Part shown: positions 16,535 to 24,762 of the stretch, piece by piece
Layout of the letters: each line of letters starts with the position of its first letter
Numbering within the stretch: the stretch's first letter is position 1
Assembly (NCBI GenBank): GCA_964551295.1
Contig: CAZKDJ010000028.1
Span: 1 to 31,276, forward strand
Reading direction: 5' to 3'
DNA: 31,276 nucleotides
Origin: JAFGED01 sp964551295
GTDB lineage: Bacteria; Chloroflexota; Anaerolineae; B4-G1
Position numbers and translations under genes: made by a program
The notes under the pieces: model-generated
What the model was told of the DNA's origin: nothing
Database searches by the model: none
Seen by the model: only the letters and a program-made list of their open reading frames with translations

Positions 16535-17503
16535 TTGCCGGGGGCCGAGGTGGGCCACGTAATCTACACCCCGTACGGCGGCATCCTGGAGAGCACGCTG
16601 CCCCCCACCGCCACCCACCGGCTCTTTACAGGTCAACGCTGGGATGCTACAATAGGTCTGTACGACTATGGCAATTCCACTGGAATTGCTGGCCGGTTCT
16701 ACGACCCCGAGACCGGCACGTTCATCCAGCCCGATTCCATCGTGCCCGACCCGGGAAACCCCATCGCGTGGAACAGGTACGCGTACGTTTACAACAACCC
16801 GGCCAACAACGTCGATCCTAGCGGCCATATTCCCGTTCTGCTCGCCGCGGCCTACTCCGTTGTCGACACAGCTTGGGACATCGTAGACGTCTACTCCGAT
16901 ATACGCGACTGCCTGGGCGACAGTGACTCGATGGCGTGCGCCATGCTGCCCATAGACGCTATGGCCGTGGTGGCGTTGTTCGCGGAGGGGCCATCGAACA
17001 ACATCGCCCGCCGGGCGGCCAAGGCCGCGGATGTGGGGGATGCGGCGGGGGATGTGGCGCGGCGGGTGGATGATGTTCCCGCCGAGAGAGCGCTCTTCGA
17101 GGAATTTGGAGTCACGCCTGGCGAGGGGTTGAACTTGGATACTCCGTCATCTGTTAGTGGCCGTAGTTATATTACCTATGAGTTCAGAGATCCGGCGGAC
17201 GGAGTAGCATATATCGGACGAGCAAGTGGTCCAGGAACGCCAAACCAGGTCATGAGGCAACGTCTTGCGAAGGGCCACGACCACTTCCTAGCTGGAGATA
17301 CCTATCGCGTAATCGATGTGCAAGGAAGTCTACTTGCCAGCCAGGGGGCAGAGGAGTTCTTCATTCAAGGTTATAGAGAACAAGGCGCTATACTGCGCAA
17401 TGCGATCCAAGCTCTGGATTACTCGCGCCCAGCTCGCACAACCAAGAGTTTGGATAAGCTTGATGCGTTCTTTATGGACCTGTCGTCCAGACGATTGAGG
17501 TGA
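16535..17503 (+). pseudogene. RHS-associated core plus GIY-YIG-like nuclease toxin tip (separated 3' part)
   Basis: This 3' part is in the same frame as the upstream RHS ORF but separated from it by the TGA and a stretch that makes sense only in another frame (TTVVADDK). Residues 9-100 are the RHS-associated core (VIYTPYGG, LFTGQRWD, GRFYDPETGTFIQPDSIV, NNPANNVDPSG). A variable pre-toxin region follows. The last 115 residues contain SYITYEF, 18 residues later YIGRASG, then QRLAKGHDH, a conserved-looking AEEFF and LRNAIQ: the order of the GIY-YIG nuclease motifs (GIY, YIG, R, E, N). Such tips cut DNA in rival cells once released from the RHS shell. A small gene follows at once, as expected for an immunity gene. 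Start given is the first TTG; real translation would come from upstream. A 5-G run (16540-16544) holds the second frame change. Confidence 0.65.
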
Positions 17504-17509
17504 TACAAT

Positions 17510-17773
17510 ATGGACATCTTCATCTACTTCACGCCCAAGTTGAGCACGCCCAAGGATGAAATCGAGGATGCTCTTCAAGAGTGTCTAGGGGACAGAGGTG
17601 AAGTGACCGGTAGCGGCATTGGGGACAGAGGCGCCAATATAGATGTCGAGGTCTTTGACTCTAAACATCCCCAAGAGGTTCTCGATGACGTTGAACGCGT
17701 CCTGAAGGATCTACGCGTGCCGCGAGACACATGGCTAGTGGTCGACGGACAAAGGCGAAACCTCTTTGTCTAG
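17510..17773 (+). CDS. Putative immunity protein of the RHS nuclease toxin
   Basis: An 87-aa acidic protein starting at ATG 17510, 6 nt after the toxin stop, with GAGGTG overlapping the toxin's last codons. The sequence (MDIFIYFTPKLSTPKDEIED, later ANIDVEVFDSKHPQEVLDDV) has alternating strands and helices and no signal or membrane segment, so it should be cytoplasmic. I do not recognise a named family. Its role is inferred from position: small acidic genes directly after polymorphic toxin tips usually bind and neutralise the toxin. It may remain useful even though the RHS gene is broken. Confidence 0.6.
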   Translation: MDIFIYFTPKLSTPKDEIEDALQECLGDRGEVTGSGIGDRGANIDVEVFDSKHPQEVLDDVERVLKDLRVPRDTWLVVDGQRRNLFV

Positions 17774-18053
17774 GTATCTCAGTACTGGGCATTGAGAGGC
17801 TAGTAGCCAGCCAAGTCGGATGGGTTGGCGGTGGTTAGAGGTTTGAGCCAGGGCTTGCGCGTGCCGCCCTGTTCCCCTTGCCATCTCGTGATTGGCCTTG
17901 GGAGCCGCTAACCCATTTTCTCCCGCTGCCAATTCGTTGGTTTCTAAACTCGCTGTCGTGTTCTGGCCGTTCGGCGCGCTCCTCATATCTCCAGCCTAAG
18001 CTGCTCCATGACCTCGTTCGTCGGGCGCAGTAGATTTACACGAGGACCCTTGT
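17774..18053. other. Intergenic stretch without recognised gene
   Basis: About 280 bp with only a short minus-strand frame (about 83 codons) that has no ribosome site and a low-complexity, non-protein-like sequence. No hairpin-plus-T-run was seen after the immunity gene. It may be decayed toxin-cassette DNA. Confidence 0.4.
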
Positions 18054-18082
18054 TTGCGTTTTGAACGAACCTATTGTATCAT
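18054..18082 (+). promoter_or_regulatory. Putative promoter of the DUF4160/DUF2442 pair
   Basis: TTGCGT (18054-18059), a 17-bp spacer and TATCAT (18077-18082), about 30 nt before the ATG. The -10 is one change from consensus; the -35 keeps only TTG. Confidence 0.4.
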
Positions 18083-18111
18083 CGTAGTGTAACCGGCTTT
18101 TTGGAGACACA

Positions 18112-18372
18112 ATGCCCGAGATCAGTCGCTTTTTCGGAATCATCGCAGCGATGTACTATGGTGATCATGCGCCGCCGCACTTTCACGTGCGGTATGGTGA
18201 GCAGAAAGCCATCGTTGCCATCACATCGTTGACACTATTGCGCGGTAGACTGTCTCCGAGAGTCTTTGGTATGGTTGTGGAGTGGGCATCCCTTCACCAA
18301 AACGAACTGCTCGAAAACTGGGAGTTGGCGCGGCAGCAAGTACCGCTGAACAGAATAGCTCCCCTGGAGTAG
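18112..18372 (+). CDS. DUF4160 family protein
   Basis: An 86-aa protein beginning MPEISRFFGIIAAMYYGDHA followed by PPHFHVRYGE, the hallmark of DUF4160. The histidine-rich PPHFHV segment may bind metal, but no activity is established to my knowledge. GGAGA lies 5 nt before the ATG. The DUF2442 gene follows after 4 nt, and the two families are often found as a pair. That arrangement has been considered toxin-antitoxin-like, which is inference here. Confidence 0.85.
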   Translation: MPEISRFFGIIAAMYYGDHAPPHFHVRYGEQKAIVAITSLTLLRGRLSPRVFGMVVEWASLHQNELLENWELARQQVPLNRIAPLE

Positions 18373-18376
18373 GATT

Positions 18377-18664
18377 ATGCTAAAAGACGTAGTTGCAGTC
18401 AGGCCGCTCGGCGATTATCGTTTACACGTTCGCTTTGATGACGGCGCTGAAGGCACGATAGATCTCGCCAAAGTCATCTCTTTCACCGGGATCTTTGAAC
18501 CCCTCAATGACCGCGCCTACTTTTCGAAAGTAGATGTCAACCCGGATGTAGGCACCCTTTGCTGGCCCAATGGGGCAGATATCGACCCTGATGTATTATA
18601 CTCCCTTGTCACCGGCGAACCAATCCCCTCTTTTGCCGAGATAGAAACAGTGCCTATCGCTTAG
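18377..18664 (+). CDS. DUF2442 family protein
   Basis: A 95-aa protein with the DUF2442 pattern: a beta-rich start (DVVAVRPLGDYRLHVRFDDG), then GIFEPLNDRAYFSKVDVNP and TLCWPNGADIDPDVLY. No signal peptide or membrane segment. It starts 4 nt after the DUF4160 stop with GGAG upstream, so the two are co-translated. Members are small partners of DUF4160 or of other TA-like proteins; the biochemical role is unknown. Confidence 0.85.
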   Translation: MLKDVVAVRPLGDYRLHVRFDDGAEGTIDLAKVISFTGIFEPLNDRAYFSKVDVNPDVGTLCWPNGADIDPDVLYSLVTGEPIPSFAEIETVPIA

Positions 18665-18986
18665 CCAAGCAGCTAGTGTCGAGTCAGGCTGATCCACCGG
18701 CTTATCCACGATGGCTTGGTGCACTTCTACGTCAAGGGACGTTTCCTCTGTGCCCTTGACCCGGCCTGCGCTCCAGGCTGCATGGCTTTCGCCGTTGGTA
18801 AGATTTTCGTCGAGGCAAGGGATTTCGAAGCAAAAAAGGTGTCAAAGCCACTTTCCGGGCCAAAGCAACTTGCTGGGTTGAAAGCAAGGCATTCGCCCAG
18901 GGGTAATACAGAGCACACGTTGCTTAGACCCGTTAATGGGCACAGAGTGCCTTAGAACTGCTACGAATGCCCGGCGATGCGTGACT
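18665..18986. other. Intergenic stretch without recognised gene
   Basis: About 320 bp. A 79-codon plus frame (18716-18955, containing HFYVKGRFLCALDPACAPG) has no clear ribosome site or known motif; it might be a decayed gene. No RNA gene or T-tailed terminator was recognised. Confidence 0.35.
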
Positions 18987-19015
18987 TTGACTTACTCGGT
19001 GGGGTGGTTTATACT
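18987..19015 (+). promoter_or_regulatory. Promoter of the histidine kinase gene
   Basis: TTGACT (18987-18992), a 17-bp spacer and TATACT (19010-19015): each hexamer is one change from consensus. It leaves a leader of roughly 120 nt before the GTG start, with no recognisable riboswitch. Confidence 0.65.
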
Positions 19016-19144
19016 GTAGTTGATGCGCCTCGCTGAAGAGACTTGGTCCGTGGTTGAGGTAAGAGCGTGTCTTGGCAGTGCAGGTTCATCCTCTGTCACG
19101 GTGCTGTGGCCTCCTGAGTCCGCGGCGGGTGAGAGGGAGGAACT

Positions 19145-21418
19145 GTGATCTGGCAGGAGACACCTTACACAGCGTCGTTTATCGCGCTGGTGATTGCGTT
19201 GATTGTATCGGCGCTGTACGTGCGGTGGCGCAGGAGGGTTCCCTGGGCCAAGACGGGGGCGCTTCTGGTACTCGCCGGTGCGGTATGGCTGCTGGGGTAC
19301 ACGTTGGAGCTGGCAAGCGCTTCCTTGGCGGCAAAGATATTCTGGGCCAAGGTACAGTACGTCGGCATCGTCGTTGTCCCGACGGCCGGGCTGGCTTTCG
19401 CACTTCAATACACCGGCCATCAAAAGGTGTCAAAACCCGCCATCGTACTTTCCAGTATCGTCCCTCTGGTCACCTTATTTCTAGTCATCACCAATGAGGC
19501 TCACGGATTGGTGTGGACCAAGATCTGGAATCGGGTCGTGCCTGTTGCCTCCGGCGAGTACCTGGATTCTGATAAAACGTTCGGTATAGGGTACTGGATC
19601 TTTGTCGCACACTCATTAGTCCTCGCTTTTATTGCGTCCTTTTTGCTGATCCAGATGCTCGTCCGCTCAATTCACCTCTATCGCTGGCAATCCATTGCGT
19701 TGTTGTTCGCGATATTTATTTCTTTGCTGGGCGCCATTGCCGAAGCGTTCAGTACCTCTCCTCCCGATTTCATCGTGCTGGGATTTGCCATGGCTTGCCT
19801 GGTTGTGGCTTGGAGTCTTGCTTATCTGCGGCGGGGCGATATTAGGTCAGTGTCGTCTAGAGCCATTTTCCAGAGCATGAGCGATGGTGTCATTGTGTTG
19901 GATGATCATAACTGTGTAATCGATCTGAACTCTGCCGCTCTGTGCCTGATCGGTCGGGAGGCATCACAGGTTCTTGGGCGGCCTGTGGAGAGTGTGTGTC
20001 CCGACCTGGTTATTCCGACGGGCGATGCGACGAACGAGGAGGTGACGCTGGACAGGGAAGGGAAGCAGGTGATCTACAGCGTGGGTGCTTCCTCTGTGTT
20101 GGACCGGCGCGAGCGGCTACTGAGTCGTGCAGTCATCCTACACGACATCACAGGACTCAAGCGAGCAGAGCAGGAGATTGCCCATCATCTAGCCCGGGCC
20201 CAGGTGTTGCGCGAGGTGATGTTGGTTGCTGCGTCTACTTTGGAGTTCGACCAGGTGCTGGAGCGGGCCATAGGGGCGCTGTGGGCGATGCTAGAGGCAG
20301 AGTTTATCGGCTTTGCTATGCCCGCCGAGGATGGTGATGGACTCGAGATCTATCAATCTCAGGTTAGATTCGAGTTAACGATGAGGAATTTTCGGATACC
20401 ACTGAGTGGCAGTGTCTGCGGGCATGTCTTCCAGACCGAGGAGCCGGTGGTATTGGGGGACGTGAGGCAGGTGCCTTACTACTTGGAGGGACATCCCCAA
20501 GTCCGCTCAGAGTTGGCCGTTCCGGTCCGTGCTGCCGGGGAGGTCATTGGTGTTCTCAATGTGGAGAGTTGCCGCCTCAATGCCTTTTCTGAGGAGGATT
20601 TGACCTTTTACTCCGCCATTGCAGGGCAGTTGGGGGTGGCGCTGGAGAATGCCCGACTGTACAAAGAGGTTTATCGCTACGCCGGTGAATTAGCGAATGC
20701 GGTGACAGAGTTGAGGACGGTGGATCGCCTGAAGAACGAGTTTATCCAGGGTGTCTCTCACGAGTTGCGTTCGCCTCTGGCCTTGATTCGGGGATACGCA
20801 GAGTTGCTGAGCTCGGGTGAACTTGGGGATTTATCCCCCGAGCAGCAGGGGGCTGTGGAGATCATCGCCCGGCGAGCGCGTATGTTGGGCGATATGGTGG
20901 AGGATATCACGCTGCTTCTCACGGCGGAGGCGCGTGTCCTGATGCGACAGCCTCTGGCAATTGATGACCTGGCTCGTGCATCAGTGGAGGATTTTCACCT
21001 GGCGGCCGATCAGGCCGATTTGACGTTGAGGGTAGAGGGCGCCTCCGATCTGCCCCACGTAAACGGCGTGCCCGTCTATCTGCGCCGGTTGCTCGATAAT
21101 CTAGTCGGCAATGCGATCAAGTTCACTCCAGCTGGCGGCACGATCACCGTGCGCGTGTACCAGGAGGGCGAATGGATCGTGTTGCAGGTGGCGGATACGG
21201 GCATTGGCATTCCACCCGACGAGCAGGAGCGAATCTTTGATCGATTCTACCAGGTAGATGGCTCTACCAAGCGACGGTACCGTGGCTTTGGGCTGGGTCT
21301 GACGTTGGTGAAAGAGATCGTCGAAGCCCATGATGGCACGGTCGACGTCGAGAGCGAGGTGGACGGGGGGGCTGTCTTTACCGTCAGACTGCCAGTCGCC
21401 GAAGAGAGTGTGAGCTGA
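19145..21418 (+). CDS. Hybrid-sensor histidine kinase (7TM-PAS-GAF-HisKA-HATPase)
   Basis: A 757-aa membrane sensor kinase. GTG 19145 follows GGGAGG. Residues 1-230 hold about seven hydrophobic helices (ASFIALVIALIVSALYV, TGALLVLAGAVWLLGYTL, and so on), as in the histidine kinase N-terminal 7TM family. A PAS domain follows (about 240-330, AIFQSMSDGVIVLDDHNCVI), then a GAF domain (about 350-510, ending GVALENARLYKEV). The dimerisation/phosphoacceptor helix is FIQGVSHELRSPLALIRGYA with H539. The ATPase domain has LLDNLVGNAIKFTP (N-box), DTGIGIPP (G1) and GFGLGLTLVKEIVEAHDG (G2). There is no receiver domain. No response regulator is adjacent; the closest is the lone receiver at 24763, 3.3 kb downstream beyond the GTPase pair, a possible partner. 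Confidence 0.93.
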   Translation: MIWQETPYTASFIALVIALIVSALYVRWRRRVPWAKTGALLVLAGAVWLLGYTLELASASLAAKIFWAKVQYVGIVVVPTAGLAFALQYTGHQKVSKPAIVLSSIVPLVTLFLVITNEAHGLVWTKIWNRVVPVASGEYLDSDKTFGIGYWIFVAHSLVLAFIASFLLIQMLVRSIHLYRWQSIALLFAIFISLLGAIAEAFSTSPPDFIVLGFAMACLVVAWSLAYLRRGDIRSVSSRAIFQSMSDGVIVLDDHNCVIDLNSAALCLIGREASQVLGRPVESVCPDLVIPTGDATNEEVTLDREGKQVIYSVGASSVLDRRERLLSRAVILHDITGLKRAEQEIAHHLARAQVLREVMLVAASTLEFDQVLERAIGALWAMLEAEFIGFAMPAEDGDGLEIYQSQVRFELTMRNFRIPLSGSVCGHVFQTEEPVVLGDVRQVPYYLEGHPQVRSELAVPVRAAGEVIGVLNVESCRLNAFSEEDLTFYSAIAGQLGVALENARLYKEVYRYAGELANAVTELRTVDRLKNEFIQGVSHELRSPLALIRGYAELLSSGELGDLSPEQQGAVEIIARRARMLGDMVEDITLLLTAEARVLMRQPLAIDDLARASVEDFHLAADQADLTLRVEGASDLPHVNGVPVYLRRLLDNLVGNAIKFTPAGGTITVRVYQEGEWIVLQVADTGIGIPPDEQERIFDRFYQVDGSTKRRYRGFGLGLTLVKEIVEAHDGTVDVESEVDGGAVFTVRLPVAEESVS

Positions 21419-21470
21419 GATTCGTGTCTTTGGTAGAGAGGGAGAAGTTTATAGCCGCTAACCCATCGTT

Positions 21471-21500
21471 CCCCAGGCGAGGCCTGGGGTTTGCTTTTCT
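21471..21500 (+). terminator. Rho-independent terminator after the histidine kinase
   Basis: CCCCAGGC (21471-21478) and GCCTGGGG (21482-21489) form a perfect 8-bp stem with a GAG loop, followed by TTTGCTTTTCT. It lies 50 nt after the kinase stop and isolates it from the GTPase operon. Confidence 0.8.
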
Positions 21501-21536
21501 GCCATCACCCTGTACCACGCAGATCACCAAGACCGT

Positions 21537-21565
21537 TTGCCCCCCATATCGAACTGTGTTACAAT
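21537..21565 (+). promoter_or_regulatory. Promoter of the GTPase-GAP1 operon
   Basis: TTGCCC (21537-21542), a 17-bp spacer and TACAAT (21560-21565). Nearly the same boxes precede the receiver gene at 24671. The leader to ATG 21690 is about 115 nt. Confidence 0.65.
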
Positions 21566-21689
21566 CCCTGCCAGGTTTTTGGGAGGAGTCGCTTGCGCTG
21601 CTCCCTTCCATCACCTCGATCCTGCGGCGTGGAATCCCCAAGACGCGTTCAGGGAGCAGCGGCAGGAAGAGGCGCTACGGAGGTAGGTC

Positions 21690-22961
21690 ATGCTTTGTCC
21701 ATTCTGCCTTGCCGACGTCCAGTTCGTCCTGGAGAAAGGCTATTTCTGCCCCGAATGCAACGAGCAGGTGCCGCCGATGTACGTGCGGGGCTACAAGGAG
21801 TTCCCGCCTCTGGTCGTCAGCGCCGTCGGCCTGCGCGGGCACGGCAAGACCATCTACTTTGCCAGCCTGTTCTACCTGCTGAAAGAGTCGCCCCTGTCCG
21901 CCTTCTGGCAGCCCGATTTCTTTGCCCTGAGCTTGAGCGACCGGGACCTCGAGACGGTCCACAGCAACGCCAAGATGCTCAAGGATGGCAAGCTGCCGGG
22001 CTCCACGCCGATGAACTTTCCCCGTCCCACCATGCTGCGCGTGGCCGGCATCCCCATGTGGCCCAAGCAGCGCAACTGCACCCTGGTGTTTTACGATACC
22101 AGCGGGGAATCGTTCGAACGAGCGAGCGAGCTGGTCAAGTACGCCCGCTTCGCCCAGCAGGCGGAGATGGTCATGCTGTTGATCAGCCTGTCCGATATGC
22201 CCGATCCGGCCCACGATATGCGCATGCTGCTCAACACCTACATCATCGGCATCGAAGACCTGGGCGGCAGCACGCGGCATCAGGACCTGATGGTCGTCTA
22301 CACCAAGGCCGACGAGATGGACGAGCGTCTTTCCGCCTCCCCTTGGAACGAGGTACAGACTTATCTCAACAACGGCTCGGTGAACAGCCTGGCGCAGGTG
22401 AAGGGCTACCAGCGCCAGATGTACGAGATATCCAATTGCCTGTACGATTTTACCCGGATCAAGCTCAAGGCGGACGAGTTTATGAACCTGGCGCAGACCA
22501 ATTTCCGGGGGGTGGGATTCTCTATCGTCTCCGCCTTGGGATCTGCGCCGGAGGACGGGCATATGGCCGTAGAGGTCAACCCGCTGCGCGTCCTCGACCC
22601 GGTGATATGGATGATCGGCCGGTCGCCCTCTCTATCGGAAAAGCGTTCGGGTTGTGCTGAGCATTTGAATTGGATGACTTTTGCGTTCCTGGGCGGCGTG
22701 ATCTATGGCGCGGTGGGTGGAGTCCTGGGCGGTTTGATGGGCGGGTACCGGAGTTCGGCGATATGGGCGCTGGTGCTCGGGATGCTCTTGGGCCTAGTGG
22801 GTGGGTTCATGGGCGGGCAGATCGCCAAGAACTGGAAGGTCCTCCTCAGCCCCAAGCAGTGGGCTTCGGCGTCGATAGGGGTTCTGGTGGGGTCCGGGGG
22901 GATAGGGGGCGCGGTAGGCGCGGTGGTTGGGTTCCTGGAAGTGCTTCTCACCCGAGGATAG
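21690..22961 (+). CDS. Zinc-ribbon P-loop GTPase with glycine-rich membrane tail (double-GTPase-like)
   Basis: A 423-aa protein; GGAGG lies about 8 nt before ATG 21690. It opens with a four-cysteine zinc ribbon (C3PFC6 and C20PEC23). Next comes a GTPase core: P-loop GLRGHGKT (47-54), a Walker B/G3-like FYDTSGE (about 135-141) and G4 VYTKADEMD (about 207-215). The C-terminal 100 residues hold two or three glycine-zipper hydrophobic segments (GGVIYGAVGGVLGGLMGG, LGMLLGLVGGFMGG, GGIGGAVGAVVGFL), implying membrane anchoring or pore-like insertion. The design resembles the DO-GTPase families of predicted NTPase-driven conflict systems (Aravind group), which pair with GAP1-type partners. Such a partner follows 36 nt downstream. 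The function is probably signal-gated defence or cell-death control, by analogy only. Confidence 0.7.
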   Translation: MLCPFCLADVQFVLEKGYFCPECNEQVPPMYVRGYKEFPPLVVSAVGLRGHGKTIYFASLFYLLKESPLSAFWQPDFFALSLSDRDLETVHSNAKMLKDGKLPGSTPMNFPRPTMLRVAGIPMWPKQRNCTLVFYDTSGESFERASELVKYARFAQQAEMVMLLISLSDMPDPAHDMRMLLNTYIIGIEDLGGSTRHQDLMVVYTKADEMDERLSASPWNEVQTYLNNGSVNSLAQVKGYQRQMYEISNCLYDFTRIKLKADEFMNLAQTNFRGVGFSIVSALGSAPEDGHMAVEVNPLRVLDPVIWMIGRSPSLSEKRSGCAEHLNWMTFAFLGGVIYGAVGGVLGGLMGGYRSSAIWALVLGMLLGLVGGFMGGQIAKNWKVLLSPKQWASASIGVLVGSGGIGGAVGAVVGFLEVLLTRG

Positions 22962-22997
22962 CTTTCGCGTGCGTATCGGCTTGGAGGAATGGGCTTG

Positions 22998-24653
22998 GTG
23001 AAGGCTGAGGTGCAGGCCTGGCAGCACATCTATACGAGTGTGGAGCGGGATCAGTCGCCGCACGAGCGAGCGGGCTTCCAGACCCTCTTTTACAGCCGGT
23101 CCGGTTTGACCGAGGCCGAGGTGAAAGAGATGGAGGCGCGCCTGGTCTATTTCCCGTCCGCGATAGAGCCTGTCAAGCGCCTGTGCTCCACGATCTCGAC
23201 AGGCAAGGTCATGGTGGCCCAGATCGTGCACCTGCCCGAACCCGACCGCCTGGGGCGCAAAGGGCGCTACCTGGCCCATAACTTGGTGTTCGAGCCCCCG
23301 GCGTTCGAGCAGATTGACTGTGATCCCTTCCTCGTATTCCGTCAGTTTCCGTTCGTCACCACCGTCGCGCAAGCCCTGGAGGCGGGAGATTCCGAGACCG
23401 GCGAGATGCCCCCCGTTTCCTTCCAGATCGCCCGGTCGCCTGCGTCCGGGATCGAGGCGGCCCAGGCCTGGCCGGAGCAGGATTTGGGACATCTGGCGCT
23501 GTTGGCGTTGCGGGCCGGCCGGTTGGCCGGCGACCGGTTGTCGGTCGCCTTCATCGGGGAGCCGGCCCAAGTGGAGTGCGCGTTGGAGGCTGCATGCTTT
23601 GCCGTGCCCACGTCCCTGCGCCCGCGCTGCGGGTTCGATACCTACTTTCACGGCTGCAACCCCGTGAGTGTTTACTACTGGGGCCTCGGCCTGCTGGAAA
23701 CCCCCGGGAATCGCCGCCTCTTCAGGGTGGATGCGCAGTCCCGGCGCCTTGAGGGACAGGTGGCCGGCCGGCCGGAGACGGCCTACGAGCGCTGGGCCGT
23801 GGGTTGCATAGAGGAATGCAGATTAGAGACCCTGGGCCGCTATCGCGACCACGCGTTTGCCCTGTGCGAGTGGCTGGAGGGCCGCGCCTGCACCGATTCA
23901 CTGATCGAGGCTGCGCCGACCGAGGTGGTTGACTCTGTTTTTCGATTCAACCGTGAACGCGTGCAGGTGTTGCTGCGCACAAAGTTGGAGGAAGCGCTGC
24001 CCGATATCTTGGCGCGTCGTGCTTTCCAACACCTTGGCGCCCGGACCACTGAAATTCTTGACCAGTTGCGGAAGAGATTTCGGCTATCCGAGCTGATGGA
24101 GGCGCTGTACCGGGCTTACGAATCTCAGGGGTTTCGCACGCCGCCTCTTGAGGAGATCCAGGCCATCGAATGGCTGCTACAACGGGCCGATCACGCGTTC
24201 CTACGCCTGCTCCACATCTGCTGGACCGATCAATCCTTCGACGCGCTGCACCGCGAGCTTCGGCTCCTCCGTGATGACGCGTATCAGCGGTTCGTCCAAA
24301 CCGCGCTGCGCTTCGGCTTTGTAAAGATTTTGGCACTCCCTGTTCCGGGTAGAGGGGAGGCGTTTCTGGACGTGTATCTGGACATGGATGGTTCGGCGCG
24401 CGTTGGCTTGGCTGCCCTCGTGCGGACGCTGCTGGGAGTGGGAGAAGCAAGCTGTCTTGAGCGATTGACTCCTTACGTCCAGGCTCAATCGGAGCAGGAA
24501 CTGCGCGCCCTGGCAAGGATCGTCGCCAAACGTCCTGGCATACCCGAGCCCTTCCGGCACGCCGTCGGCGATGCCGTCGCGGCTTTGCCGGCTGGAAGAA
24601 CGGGCTTCCTGGCTCAACTGGTGGACGACTGGACCGCTTGGTTTGAACGATAG
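22998..24653 (+). CDS. GAP1-N1-like GTPase-associated protein
   Basis: A large soluble partner of the preceding GTPase, about 551 aa. An ATG at 22989 has its GGAGG only 1 nt away, so the GTG at 22998 (10 nt spacing) is the better start. The N-terminal part has AGFQTLFYSRSGLTEAEVKE (about 25-45), VYFPSA, and GRKGRYLAHNLVF (about 85-100), features I associate with the GAP1-N1 domain: 'YS.sGlt..ev..le....y' then 'GR.G.fLaHnLv'. The middle has RCGFDTYFHGCNP. The rest is helical without known motifs. No signal or membrane segment. In the published comparative-genomics scheme GAP1 proteins accompany double-GTPases as likely regulators or adaptors. Its exact action is unknown. Confidence 0.65.
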   Translation: MKAEVQAWQHIYTSVERDQSPHERAGFQTLFYSRSGLTEAEVKEMEARLVYFPSAIEPVKRLCSTISTGKVMVAQIVHLPEPDRLGRKGRYLAHNLVFEPPAFEQIDCDPFLVFRQFPFVTTVAQALEAGDSETGEMPPVSFQIARSPASGIEAAQAWPEQDLGHLALLALRAGRLAGDRLSVAFIGEPAQVECALEAACFAVPTSLRPRCGFDTYFHGCNPVSVYYWGLGLLETPGNRRLFRVDAQSRRLEGQVAGRPETAYERWAVGCIEECRLETLGRYRDHAFALCEWLEGRACTDSLIEAAPTEVVDSVFRFNRERVQVLLRTKLEEALPDILARRAFQHLGARTTEILDQLRKRFRLSELMEALYRAYESQGFRTPPLEEIQAIEWLLQRADHAFLRLLHICWTDQSFDALHRELRLLRDDAYQRFVQTALRFGFVKILALPVPGRGEAFLDVYLDMDGSARVGLAALVRTLLGVGEASCLERLTPYVQAQSEQELRALARIVAKRPGIPEPFRHAVGDAVAALPAGRTGFLAQLVDDWTAWFER

Positions 24654-24670
24654 ACGACGGCTAGACGAAT

Positions 24671-24699
24671 TTGCCTTCTATTCTGAGCCGTGCTACAAT
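24671..24699 (+). promoter_or_regulatory. Promoter of the receiver gene
   Basis: TTGCCT (24671-24676), a 17-bp spacer and TACAAT (24694-24699), about 60 nt before ATG 24763. It closely matches the promoter of the GTPase operon. Confidence 0.65.
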
Positions 24700-24762
24700 C
24701 TGCCCTGGGAGAGCGGGCTCTCTAAACAAATGTGTGTCTGATGACGGGTAACGAGGTGCGAA

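Noticed and set aside
16498..16821. 107-codon frame at the RHS break
   Set aside because: Only its first few codons (TTVVADDK) make RHS sense; the rest is an out-of-frame shadow of the core domain.
17903..21468. 14-mer AGCCGCTAACCCAT shared near 17904 and 21453
   Set aside because: A single 14-bp match between two sites is not rare in a 31-kb window and the flanks do not align.
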